From: Chara braunii
Lineage: Eukaryota; Streptophyta; Charophyceae; Charales; Characeae
DNA length: 33,272 nt
Direction: 5' to 3'
NCBI GenBank assembly: GCA_003427395.1
Contig: BFEA01000429.1
Location: 255,840-289,111 of the forward strand
This document shows positions 1 through 9,043 of the stretch, one piece after another (position 1 is the first letter of the stretch; each line of letters opens with the position of its first letter). The translations under genes were made by a program, and so were the position numbers. The notes under the pieces are model-generated. The model did no database searches. It had not been told where the DNA came from and saw only the letters and a list, made by a program, of their open reading frames with translations.

Positions 1-929
1 AAAAAAAAAAAAAAAAAAAAAGGAGGCACCGAAGTACTGGTGGTGGCCCCTCATTTTTTTTTCTTTGTAAAGAAAGAAAAATATCTGACTACGGAGCTGA
101 GTGTTTAGTTTAATTCATGTCACGTATCTACATCCGAATCTGCTCCAAATACATGATTTGAATTTCTTACCCTCAGGCCACTGAATTGTACCCTGAGCAC
201 TGAGAGCATGCCTTGACATTGCTCCCAACAATACTGGCTGAATGGAGTTGTAGCAGTGGTATTGTTAGACAGAACCCGGTCAGATGCACTCAGTGAGTGA
301 CCCCTTTTCACATTGTTAAGTCTTAGGCCATGAAGAGGTGCGCTCATATCAGTGGTATTAGGAATGCATCTACCCAGATTCTTTGTTAGTGTTTTTTTTT
401 TTTTTTTTTTTTTTTTAACTTTTAGTGCCCTGCCAACGAGGTAGGGAACATAAAACGGGAAGCCGACACTTTGCCACAGAGGAGACAATCTGAACTGTAC
501 TCAAGATTTTGTATCCACCTCTTTTCATGTTTATTACATGGTTGCTTTTTTTCTTTTTTCTTTTTTCTTTCCGTTTTGTTGTTGTCGTCATTATAGCAAT
601 GTTGTAACGCCCAAGAAACATTGTCAGATGTTGCGTAGCACGGCGAACATGTTCACGCTGCTTCCCGTTCGCGCTTTCGCGTGAATGGGTGGTGAACACG
701 TTCGTGAGAACGCCAATTTGGAGGCCGCAAACGCCGACAACGGAGGTCCTGGCGGGGGGTTTCGGGTCTTGGCGGACTCTTGAGGGGGGTTGGGGGGGCA
801 GGAACGACTTGGGCAGTGGAGGCATGTGGTGGGGAGCTGGGGGGAGGGGTTTTCAAATTCAAATTCGATCGCTTTCCCCCTAGCTGGAGCAGCGCACAGA
901 GGAGGCGCAGCAACCAGTCAGCAGCCCGT

Positions 930-930
<1 letters not shown>
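1..930. other. Intergenic; A and T runs, no gene seen
   Basis: It opens with 21 A, has a 25-base T run at 392-416, a C/T-rich tract near 541-575 and a G-rich stretch at 750-860. No frame is convincing as protein. The homopolymers may mark old retroposon tails. Confidence 0.5.

Positions 931-983
<53 letters not shown>
931..983. repeat. (GA)n microsatellite
   Basis: Uninterrupted GA dinucleotides over 53 bases. Arg-Glu reading frames across it are artefacts. Confidence 0.95.
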
Positions 984-986
<3 letters not shown>

Positions 987-1009
987 ATAGCCAACAGGTG
1001 AGTCAGCAG

Positions 1010-1290
1010 CCCCCCCACGTCGTCATCAACTTCTTCTTCTCCTCACCATCGTCCTCGCCTCCTCCCCATCTTTTCCTCCTCATCATTTTCTTCTTCTCCT
1101 CCTCACCATCTCGTTCTTCTCTTACTCCTCTCCTCCACCTCCTCCTCCCCGTCATCTTCGTCGTCGTCGCGCGGCTGCCATGTCAGCACGCTCGACTTTT
1201 TTTTTTCTTTTTCTGCTTTTCTTCTTCTTCATCCAGTCTTCTTCCTCTGCTCTCCTGCTCTCCTCCTTCTCCTCCTCCTCCTCCGCCAGT
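1010..1290. repeat. Pyrimidine-rich (TCC/TTC) tract
   Basis: About 280 bases that are overwhelmingly C and T on the plus strand, with TCC, TTC and CCT triplet runs. The Ser/Pro/Leu-rich open frame across it follows from composition. Confidence 0.8.
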
Positions 1291-1315
1291 GGATTGATGC
1301 CCTTGTAACTCTAAC

Positions 1316-1364
1316 TGCCATTTCGTCAGAATGGACATCTTTTATTTTTTGAACGAAATTGAAA
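1316..1364 (+). repeat. 49-bp dispersed repeat, copy 1
   Basis: TGCCATTTCGTCAGAATGG ... GAACGAAATTGAAA recurs at 2909-2957 with a single difference. The flanks are unrelated. Confidence 0.85.
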
Positions 1365-1382
1365 TGCACTCGTTATGGGATG

Positions 1383-1436
1383 CTGGGCCCGGTTCCCAGT
1401 TCGTGCCACTTTGCGAGGAAAAAAAAAACAAAAAAA
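1383..1436 (+). mobile_element. Possible LINE 3'-end relic (shared hairpin plus A-rich tail)
   Basis: The 17-base CTGGGCCCGGTTCCCAG is identical to one in the LINE 3' UTR at 15093-15112 (opposite strand). About 20 bases later an A-rich tail starts (1419-1436). It is too short to be sure. Confidence 0.35.
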
Positions 1437-1573
1437 ACGGCCGCCGATCAGATTGATCAACGTCGGGCTCCGCCTCCTGAAAGTTCGGGTACTGGCCAGG
1501 ACTTGTAGAAACAGGACGCCAAAGGTAGGAATTTCAAAGAAGTGTTGCATAAAATTCATAAATTGATTCTATG

Positions 1574-1610
1574 AGAACCGCTGGCGGCAATGTCCTTCTG
1601 GACATCCGTA

Positions 1611-1641
<31 letters not shown>

Positions 1642-1728
1642 GGCCCCTGCGCAAGGATGACACACATAAATCGAGAAATGGTCCAAATAAAAAAAAAAAA
1701 AAAAAAAAAAAAGAACCGGTGGCTGCAA
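1574..1728 (+). mobile_element. Target-site duplication and A tail around the U6 retrocopy
   Basis: The 17-bp direct repeats at 1574-1590 and 1712-1728 match at 15 of 17 positions. They bracket the U6 copy plus its A tail, leaving one extra base (1591) before the U6 5' end. The two mismatches suggest the insertion is not very recent. Confidence 0.8.
1592..1688 (+). pseudogene. Retroposed U6 snRNA copy
   Basis: Almost full-length U6 sequence: the 5' stem (GTCCTTCTGGACATCC), the ACAGAGA box, the AGATTAGCATGGCCCCTGC core and the 3' end AATCGAGAAATGGTCC are all present with few changes from plant U6. A real Pol III U6 gene should end in a T run. Here the copy is followed at once by about 24 A (1689-1712). 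Direct repeats AGAACCGCTGGCGGCAA (1574-1590) and AGAACCGGTGGCTGCAA (1712-1728) flank it. That is the signature of LINE-driven retroposition. I saw no USE or TATA promoter element at the expected upstream spacing. Confidence 0.85.
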
Positions 1729-1759
1729 AGAAACTGTTATAACGTTCGCTGGAGAAAAG

Positions 1760-2060
1760 GTGCACTGCATTTTTTATCAAATGCCACAAAATGCCACAAC
1801 GTGCTCTGAGTCTTGTGGCATTTGAAGGGACCATTTTGAGCAGAGCATTTTGGTGGCTATCTCATTTTGAGCAGTTTGAGTCAGACATGGTAATCAAAAT
1901 GCTCAGCATTTTCACTATTATGCTCATTTTCAGCATGCTCAGCATGGCAAGCATTTGACGAGTATTCTCAATTTTTGTTCATTCTGAGCATTTTCAGTCG
2001 GGCACAGACACCCAAAATGCTAAAATCATGGCATTTTCCGTGTCCTCGTTTTCATTACGC
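1760..2060. repeat. Cluster of AGCATTTT/AAAATGCT octamers
   Basis: The words GAGCATTTT, AAAATGCT, CAGCATG and TGGCATTT recur in both orientations. A perfect 17-base odd palindrome, AAAATGCTCAGCATTTT, occurs at 1896-1912. No gene is visible. Confidence 0.6.
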
Positions 2061-2398
2061 TCAGCCATAATGAGCCTTTTGTGTTATTACGATGTTGGAC
2101 TCGATTCACTCATGGACAACTAATCTAATAATTATCATAATGGAAGCTCCGAGGAGAGACAGAGGAGTAGGGATCACTGGATCAGTCAGTCGTTGACTCA
2201 TTTCAATTTGGTGATTGTCACAGCTTAGTACTGCATGTCATCCTAAGGCTTGCTTTGCAGGGATGCATGATACCGAGCACATACCGTTAACATATTAATT
2301 GAAGTAATTATGAGACACAGATTGTCAGTCAATAGTGCACTCCGATGTCACATATCATAAAATGGTGACGAGGCCTAGGATCCTTGAGCATACTGCAT
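2061..2398. other. Intergenic AT-rich sequence
   Basis: No gene, RNA or repeat recognised before the first adapter. Confidence 0.4.
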
Positions 2399-2436
2399 CT
2401 GTCTCTTATACACATCTAGATGTGTATAAGAGACAG
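2399..2436. other. Nextera mate-pair junction adapter (contamination), copy 1
   Basis: A perfect 38-base palindrome made of the Tn5 mosaic end CTGTCTCTTATACACATCT joined to its reverse complement. This is exactly the circularisation junction of Nextera mate-pair libraries, so it is library-derived and not genomic. Confidence 0.97.
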
Positions 2437-2687
2437 GTTGGGATCATCTAGGTGTAGTAGGAAGCATGGAGGAAGCCATAATATCCTGAGAGCCAAACCA
2501 GCAGCGCACTCACAGAACTGTCTCTTATACACATCTAGATGTGTATAAGAGACAGGGTAAATGTAGTGCCTTCGGGGCATGATTGAAAAAGGTCGGAGGT
2601 TCTTCTGTTGGGATCATCTAGGTGTAGTAGGAAGCATGGAGGAAGCCATAATATCCTGAGAGCCAAACCAGCAGCGCACTCACAGAA
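2437..2687. repeat. 81-bp perfect duplication caused by adapter chimera
   Basis: 2437-2517 and 2607-2687 are identical (GTTGGGATCATC ... CACTCACAGAA). One copy sits between the two mate-pair adapters. The intervening 2556-2606 may be the distal part of a chimeric fragment. The local order from about 2399 to 2606 should not be trusted. Confidence 0.85.
2518..2555. other. Nextera mate-pair junction adapter (contamination), copy 2
   Basis: A second identical 38-base mosaic-end palindrome, 81 bases after the first. The sequence between the two adapters (2437-2517) is repeated exactly at 2607-2687, as expected when a chimeric mate-pair read is used to extend a contig or fill a gap. Confidence 0.97.
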
Positions 2688-2908
2688 AGAGACAGAAGAG
2701 CCATTTGCAATCGGAATTGGATGAAAACAGACGGCATGGCATTGTGTCACTATTTGCATAAATAAGCTAGTGCATAGTACTACATAGTATCTGTTAATGA
2801 GGGATATTAATGTTAGTTAATTTAGCAAAAAAATAGCAAGCGTGAACAATTTGTCCTCGTCAGGGAAGTCCTGTAGAACCTGGACCACGTGAAGGTAACA
2901 GATTGAAG

Positions 2909-2957
2909 TGCCATTTCGTCAAAATGGACATCTTTTATTTTTTGAACGAAATTGAAA
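2909..2957 (+). repeat. 49-bp dispersed repeat, copy 2
   Basis: Differs from 1316-1364 at one base (A for G). It interrupts the local repeat family spanning 2.7-3.5 kb. Confidence 0.85.
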
Positions 2958-3165
2958 CCGAGTTTTTTGGCCAAAAACTCGTCAAAATTTGTTGTTCCTG
3001 AGTGTCCGGTGTTTGTAAAACGCTGGACCCCCTGGCTGTACATGGACCTAGCTTGAGACCAGGTACCTCCAGGCAGACCTGTAGAACCAGGACCACATGA
3101 GGGTAACAGATTGCACCTGTGTCCGAAGCACAGCACGCACCACAGTCATGATGCCTCCCACATAA

Positions 3166-3201
<36 letters not shown>

Positions 3202-3206
3202 GAAAC

Positions 3207-3286
3207 CGGACGGCATGAAATGCATGAAAACGGACGGCATGAAATGCATGAAAACGGACGGCATGAAATGCATGAAAACGGACGTC
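3207..3286 (+). repeat. 24-bp tandem repeat
   Basis: CGGACGGCATGAAATGCATG plus AAAA, repeated a little over three times at 3207, 3231, 3255 and 3279 (last partial). Confidence 0.9.
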
Positions 3287-3861
3287 ATGTAGCCATTTGC
3301 GTAAATAAGCTAGTACATACTACATGGCATTCGTCAGCGAGGAATATTAATTTTAGTTAATTTAACAAAAATAGTGAGCGCGACGAATTTGCCCTTGTCA
3401 GGGAGTCCTGTAGAACCAGGACCACATGTGGAAACAGATTGCACCTGTGTCAAAAGCACAGCACGAGTCACAGTCATGGTGCCTCCCACAGAATCTTTTG
3501 TGCTCGGCAGCAGAAAGAACAACAAAAGTAGGGGACACAAAACACTCGAGGAAAATGTCAGCAATATATTAGCAAAAAGACAAAAAGGAGCGACTGTGGT
3601 AGAAGCAGTGTGCCAAGATCAGAGGTGTTCAATTTAAATTGAAAAAAAAAAAAAAGATTTCGTATGACTTTCAAACAGTCAGTCTGAAAAAAGAATTGTT
3701 GTTGTGCCTGCACGTGTCAGCAGCTGTCGTTGCTGTGCCCCGAAGCGGCACCCCGCACTGCAAAGCACACCACAAACTTTCTTGTTTGTCTGCTCACCCC
3801 AAACTAATCTAAACTTAAGTACCCCACGCAGCCCCAGTGACCAGACTGTATCATCATGTCA

Positions 3862-3941
3862 GTCTGGTCTGGTCTGGTCTGGTCTGGTCTGGTCTGGTCT
3901 GGTCTGGTCTGGTCTGGTCTGGTCTGGTCTGGTCTGGTCTG
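3862..3941 (+). repeat. (GGTCT)n pentanucleotide satellite
   Basis: About 16 perfect GGTCT units. The repeated Ser-Gly-Leu-Val-Trp frame across it is an artefact. Confidence 0.95.
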
Positions 3942-4628
3942 CTATCCCATCACTGTATGCCTGGGCATCATCTTGAACATTTGCTATCATGATGCTGCTG
4001 TCGCGGGAACAAATCTCAAATTGCACATACATTGAAGCCATCCATGACGAAGATATCGTACCTCAGATCCATGCATGGAGCCATACATGACTTCCCAGCG
4101 ACCTTGAGCAGAACCGCAGAGGGTGCACCAACATCTCCCCTGACTCTTCTGCTAAACCAACTAAAGCTGGCCAGATTGGGTCAAAAACAACTTTCCCGGG
4201 GCTCACTCATAATGCTATGCTCACAGTTCCCTCATAAGTTTCATGCGCACTGAAAAAAAAAAAAAAAAAAAAAAAAGTTTCATCCCCATTTCATCTAGCC
4301 TCGGCCCTCGGACTTTTCTCCGCCGTGCTTCCCCGTAATATGTTCCTATATCTGTAATTGTGAGATCATCTGATTCAGCTCAAGTGACACCCCCCCGACC
4401 CAACACACCATTCTTCTGTTCATGTACACAGCGCTGCAGTCCATGGTTCTGGAGACATTCAAAAAGAAACTGAAGAGTGACCCTCTATATGATACACTGG
4501 TTGCAATACGAATCTGGTCAGGGTCTACAAGTATCATGCATCTAATAATATGCCCCTTGCCTGCAATGTTCTCAATCCCCAACTGCAGACTAAGAGATTT
4601 GCGAAGAGCAGCACTAGTAGCTTGTCGT
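3942..4628. other. Sequence 3' of pseudokinase gene 1; no independent gene seen
   Basis: Contains a 24-base A run at 4253-4276. A minus-strand frame at 4346-4681 overlaps the 3' end of gene 1 in another frame; I found no U-box or other recognisable domain in it. Confidence 0.4.
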
Positions 4629-7424
4629 CTAGTACTCTCCTCGATTATCTGCCAAGTCGGTGAGCTGAACGTTAGCAGCAACCCCCTCCAATACTTTTAA
4701 AATACTGCCTTCCCCCGTCATCATGTTCGGTCTATCGTTCCTTTCCAAACTCGCGCAACGTAGTCCCAAGCGTGCAACCTCTTGAGCCAGCTCCACGTCC
4801 CAACAACCTGCACTTGAATCGAGAGCATTCTCAAAGGCATTCAAATTTTCCACGCGGGCTCTGATCGTTCTCAAAGCGTTGTGGAAGTGACCCGTTAGCA
4901 TCTGCAGGAGAGTGATTCCGAGCGCGTAGATGTCTGTCTTCTCATCAAAACTCTCAGACTGGAAAAGCTCGGGTGCCATGTACTGGTAATTGTTGCGTAG
5001 GGACAGGCATAGCACTTCGGCGGCCATTTGCTGTCCTCCAAGGACCCCCCGGATGAGTAATCCTTGGTCGACCCCACCGAGCTTAGCAGCGAAGTTGATA
5101 TCCAGAAAAATGTTCGCCGGCTTGATAGCGGAGTGAATGATTGGGCCATCTGTCGCCAGTTCACTGCAGTGAAGAAAGCACAGTGCTTGAGCAACTTCTG
5201 CCATAACGCACAATCGTGAGTACCATGGAAGGGATCGCCTTCCTCGTGCTGCTGAAGTCGGAGATGCGGAGATCCAGTCTTCCAGGTTTCCGTTGGCCAC
5301 GTGCTCATAGACAAGGCAGGGCTTCTCAGTGCAGACTCCCAATAGAGTCATCATGTGCGGGTGCCGTAGAGACCTCAATTTGTCGACCACTGCTGTCTTG
5401 AATACTGTGCGCTGGTTCTCCATTATGACGTCGTCCCTTAGCTTCCGGACCGTGACAGACGTGATGTCGCTAAGCCTGGCTTGGTACAAACATCCGTAGT
5501 GATCCCCTTGTCCCAACTTATGATTTTCATCAAAGTTGTGTGTCGCAGCTTGCAGCTCCTCAAAGGTCCACTCCCGCAGTGGACAAGCAACCCCACCGCC
5601 AGCCTCAGTATCTGCGATCTGTTCAAGAAGCCTTTGTAAAGTTTCCTTCTCTTCAACCTCTTTTGCCAGCATCTGCCCCAGCTCCTTGATCCTGAGCTTG
5701 CACTTCTCAGATGTTTCAATTGACATGTCCCTCTCTTCCCTCATTTTGTGTACTTCATTCTCCAGCTGTTCTATCCTCTCCGCTTTTGTCCGCTCCAGTT
5801 CCTTGATCCTGAGCTTGCTGATCTCGAATGATTCAATTGACATGTCCCTCTCCTCCTTCATTTTGTGTACTTCATTCTCCAGCTGTCCAATCATCTCCGC
5901 TTTTATCCGCTCCATTTCCTTGATCCTGAGCTTGAACTTCTCGGACGTTTGAATTGACACATCCCTCTGCGCTTTCAGTCCTCGTACTTCATTCTCCAAC
6001 TGTCTGATCCTGTCTGCTTGTGTTCCCTCCCTCCTCTTGTGCTTTTCTCTCGACCGGTCCATCAGCTGACACTCTCTCACCTTTTCTTCAAGGCGGGACT
6101 GCAGGCCCTGGGTCCTCAGCTCCGACCGCTGCACTTGCTCTGTTAGATGACTCACCTTTGTCGTCAACTGTTGGATTGTCAGCACCTGCACGTTGTTCTT
6201 TCTGTCGCGCTCTGCTATCGATTCCTTCATCAGCTCACACTCACTGGCATGTTTTTTGGACCCACACTCCACGTCTTTCAGCCGTACGCTAGACTCCTTC
6301 AGCTCCTCCTCGAGCTCTTGGATTCTCTTTGCTTGCTTCTTGACGGTTTCTTGCAGCTCCTCTTCTTTGGATGCTTTGGACATTGTTGATGCTCTGGTCT
6401 GGCTTTTGATGTCCAGAACAACAACACCGGAACCGTCTCCAACAATCAGTGCACTAGGAAGCACATCGCCACAAGGGGCCAGAGCGAGTTTTGTCGAATA
6501 TGTCAATCCACAGGAATAGCGTTGAATTGGTTGATAGCTTGACTCGTCCCAAACCACAATCTCACCACCCTTTGATGCAGAGAAGATGTAATCAAACCAA
6601 GCAATGGCATGGACTTCCTTTTCATGACCTTTCAATGAGGTGGCCACACGTGTTCTTGTCTCGTAGTCCCACACGTGAAGAGTGCCGTTTCTATCACCCA
6701 CGGCCAAAAGAGACTTGTTGGGGCCCCTGCAGAACTCAATTGCAGAATTCTTTGCGGGAGTCTCGATTTTCCAATGAAGGTTGTCAGTGGAAGTGGCCCA
6801 TACCTCGATTGCATGCTCCTGAAGGATTGCAAAATATGCTTTGGTAAGTGCCACATCCATCACCCCAGTCCCGTTCATTGTCCTTTGGAGTTCTAATGTT
6901 TTTTCTTCTTGTGCGTTCCCCAATGACCACATCGTAACACTTTGAGATTGGGAATCACAATAATATAACACTGCAGACACACCTACTGAATCTACTGCAA
7001 CCCCGTTATATCTATGCGGAGGATATCTATATGTTACATCCATATGGCAAATGAGATTCAAATGGTAACCAACACCAGTGTTTGAGATCTGGATTCTGCA
7101 AACAAGGAGACACTTCGTGATCCGCAAAACAAGGACCTCTTCCTCAACAAAGTAGGCTCTTGCTAGATAACAAGAGGCACCACATTGTCCACAAATTCTA
7201 GAGTATTCAGAGCTCAAATCTGCAACCCTCTCACCACTTTCATAGTTCCATATTTGAAGATATTTACAATTACACCACATGACCCATGGCTTCGTCATGT
7301 GGACGTCAATGCAATTAAGAGAACCCCCGCGATTTATTTTCCAAATCCCGCCCTCAAACCCCTGAAATCTTGGTGCGAGCTCCAACCCACACTGCTTATT
7401 CCTATTAAATTTTGTCATCACCAT
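4629..7424 (-). CDS. WD40-coiled-coil-pseudokinase protein (RLCK-IX/U-box-kinase-like), paralogue 1
   Basis: An uninterrupted 931-codon frame starts at an ATG (a second ATG is two codons on). Seen: WD-like repeats at about residues 38-345, clearest at 228-253 and 266-293 (ending HVWDY and VVWDE). A charged coiled coil follows at about 350-602, with three tandem 39-residue units at 473-589. A protein-kinase fold spans about 619-920 and opens with FEELQAATHNF, as in plant RLCK-IX/U-box kinases. Catalytic features are lost: the VAIK Lys is Arg (R660), the helix-C Glu position is Ala (about 678), HRD reads HSA (764-766) and DFG reads GVD (784-786). MAPE (about 816-819) and the C-lobe motif DIYALGITLLQMLTG remain. 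Family knowledge: such a domain should not transfer phosphate normally, so a scaffold or allosteric role is inferred. No U-box follows the kinase fold. The absence of introns may reflect retroposition. An additional spliced 5' exon cannot be excluded. Confidence 0.85.
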   Translation of the reverse strand: MVMTKFNRNKQCGLELAPRFQGFEGGIWKINRGGSLNCIDVHMTKPWVMWCNCKYLQIWNYESGERVADLSSEYSRICGQCGASCYLARAYFVEEEVLVLRITKCLLVCRIQISNTGVGYHLNLICHMDVTYRYPPHRYNGVAVDSVGVSAVLYYCDSQSQSVTMWSLGNAQEEKTLELQRTMNGTGVMDVALTKAYFAILQEHAIEVWATSTDNLHWKIETPAKNSAIEFCRGPNKSLLAVGDRNGTLHVWDYETRTRVATSLKGHEKEVHAIAWFDYIFSASKGGEIVVWDESSYQPIQRYSCGLTYSTKLALAPCGDVLPSALIVGDGSGVVVLDIKSQTRASTMSKASKEEELQETVKKQAKRIQELEEELKESSVRLKDVECGSKKHASECELMKESIAERDRKNNVQVLTIQQLTTKVSHLTEQVQRSELRTQGLQSRLEEKVRECQLMDRSREKHKRREGTQADRIRQLENEVRGLKAQRDVSIQTSEKFKLRIKEMERIKAEMIGQLENEVHKMKEERDMSIESFEISKLRIKELERTKAERIEQLENEVHKMREERDMSIETSEKCKLRIKELGQMLAKEVEEKETLQRLLEQIADTEAGGGVACPLREWTFEELQAATHNFDENHKLGQGDHYGCLYQARLSDITSVTVRKLRDDVIMENQRTVFKTAVVDKLRSLRHPHMMTLLGVCTEKPCLVYEHVANGNLEDWISASPTSAARGRRSLPWYSRLCVMAEVAQALCFLHCSELATDGPIIHSAIKPANIFLDINFAAKLGGVDQGLLIRGVLGGQQMAAEVLCLSLRNNYQYMAPELFQSESFDEKTDIYALGITLLQMLTGHFHNALRTIRARVENLNAFENALDSSAGCWDVELAQEVARLGLRCASLERNDRPNMMTGEGSILKVLEGVAANVQLTDLADNRGEY
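5658..6008 (-). repeat. Three tandem 117-bp (39-residue) repeats inside the coiled coil of paralogue 1
   Basis: Residues 473-511, 512-550 and 551-589 are near-copies of one 39-residue unit. Each carries QLENEV, then ERD or QRD, then a KLRIKE segment. The DNA repeats in phase with a period of 117 bases. Thirty-nine residues equal four heptads plus one hendecad, so the copy number can change without breaking a coiled coil. The other paralogue (23595-25835) has a much shorter coiled coil without this array. Confidence 0.85.
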
Positions 7425-8690
7425 TGAGAAGAAGTCTCCTGCACTCTTACTCCCCTACCTCGATTCTTGTCCGCAAGGGCATCTCCACCTTGAGATGCTT
7501 TTCCCTCTACTTTCTTCAAAACCTTCCTAAGACTCGTCACGTGACAGGCAACAGCAGACCCGTCCTCCCCCCCCAGTCACCCCCCAGTGCTCACCCAACC
7601 TAAAATGGATTCCCTTTGTCACACCAGAAATGCCAGTCTGTAAAGCAATCCGACACCAACATACCATAATTGTGATGAGCTTAGTCTCAGTCTCTCAGAG
7701 TCTCTCACTCAGTCCTCAACGACAAAAAAAGATAGCCATATTCCTCAAGATCATTTGTCGAGTCCTAGATGCATAGCTTCCTACTAAATTCACACTGAGA
7801 CTAATGTTCTCTCACTCAGTCCTAAACCTGTACTACACACATACGCCTCGTGATACACAAATCACGAGGTTCTGGTTCAAGTCCTCCTTTGCAGAAGAAT
7901 GGTAGGGACAGTTTCCCCTCAGCAAGAGAAAATCCAACCGAGATAGTAACAAAACTCAGAAGAAAGGAATTTCTCCTGCTGAAGAAGGACACATGAAAGA
8001 GTTCTAAGATGATCGGACATGGAAGCCAAAAAAAAAGATGAGCAGAGAAAGAACAGAGCAGCAGTCTTCGTCGCCGCAGCACTTGGAAAGCATGAGTGTG
8101 GAGTTCCACCAAACATCAGCAGGCAGGCTGAGCCCCTTTCAAGGTGGTAACTCAGCGAAATGGACGAGGTCATGACTCATGAAGGCAGCTAGGACAACAC
8201 AGTTAGGATATCCTCATCATGATGGCAGCCTCTTTCCACCTCCTGGTTGGACAGGATATTCTTGGGCTCTCCTCCTAGGACATCAACGTATCAGCTGCAA
8301 TGATGAACACAGCACAAAACAGCACAGCACAACACAGCACAGCACAGCACAGCACAGCACAGCACACACAACACACTGTAAGTTCAGTCAGTCTTTCGAG
8401 CACTGCAGTTTTCTTTGATAGTTCAGGTCAATGTCTGGCTCCATCCTACATCTTCCCTGAAGTCACACATCATAGGTGGCTGGGAACGGTTTGCTGATGA
8501 CACATTTCATGATAATATTCGAACAAGGAGCTTGCAGGGTTGTGACTCGTGAGTCTGCACTGCTCAATGGCTCAGATCTATTCGTCGGGAGAGTCACATT
8601 CTTTTTTTTTTGGTTTGACAGGTCTACTATCTTTGCTTTGCAGCTTGCAGGTAAGGCCTTCACCCGTATAGAAGGGGGGAAAAGTTTGTT
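7425..8690. other. Upstream region of pseudokinase gene 1
   Basis: No second gene is seen. TCTCTCACTCAGTCCT occurs twice (about 7702 and 7808). AGCAC-type pentanucleotide repeats lie at about 8308-8366. The promoter of the minus-strand gene must begin within the first few hundred bases, but I could not pick out a convincing TATA box. Confidence 0.4.
8308..8366 (+). repeat. (AGCAC)n pentanucleotide repeat
   Basis: AGCAC units, slightly imperfect at the left end (AAAACAGCAC, AACACAGCAC), then perfect. Confidence 0.85.
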
Positions 8691-8700
8691 TTGGACAGAC

Positions 8701-8702
<2 letters not shown>

Positions 8703-8751
<49 letters not shown>

Positions 8752-8752
8752 N

Positions 8753-8819
<67 letters not shown>
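8703..8819. repeat. (GA)n microsatellite with ambiguous base
   Basis: 117 bases of GA with one N at 8752, probably two read ends merged inside the repeat. The true length is uncertain. Confidence 0.95.
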
Positions 8820-8825
<6 letters not shown>

Positions 8826-9043
8826 GAGAAAGAAGAAGACGCAAAACGAGAACACCAGTTCCACTCAACGATGTCTCATACTTAGTTAAAAAAGCATCTC
8901 CATAATACCATATGCGTCGCCCCGACGCGTCTCGTTGCCGGCGCAAACGGCAACTCATCAGGGGGCTTTCACAAATGATCAGCGCGAGTCCATGTGAGTG
9001 TGCGGAACCCACCAACTTACAACCTTAAATACTTGCGACATGA

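Larger units (their letters stand above)
2720..3510 (+). repeat. Local repeat family, three related segments
   Basis: Segments at about 2720-2908, 3078-3167 and 3290-3510 share blocks such as ATAAATAAGCTAGT-like sequence, TTAGTTAATTTA, CCTGTAGAACC and CAGATTGCACCTGTGTC, all in the same orientation. The middle segment is broken by a 30-base T run at 3168-3197. Confidence 0.75.

Noticed and set aside
2399-2555. Perfect 38-base palindromes as transposon ends or protein-binding sites
   Set aside because: They are exactly the Nextera mosaic-end junction, so library contamination explains them.
4253-4276. Poly(A) run as the poly(A) tail of a retroposed gene 1
   Set aside because: The A run is on the plus strand while the gene is on the minus strand, so the orientation is wrong.
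5536-5952. Ser-rich 138-codon plus-strand frame
   Set aside because: It is the antisense of the coiled-coil coding region in pseudokinase gene 1.
8476-8889. Arg-Glu repeat proteins across GA tracts (also near 780-1001 and 10251-10635)
   Set aside because: The frames exist only because GA repeats have no stops. There is no domain, and all phases are open.
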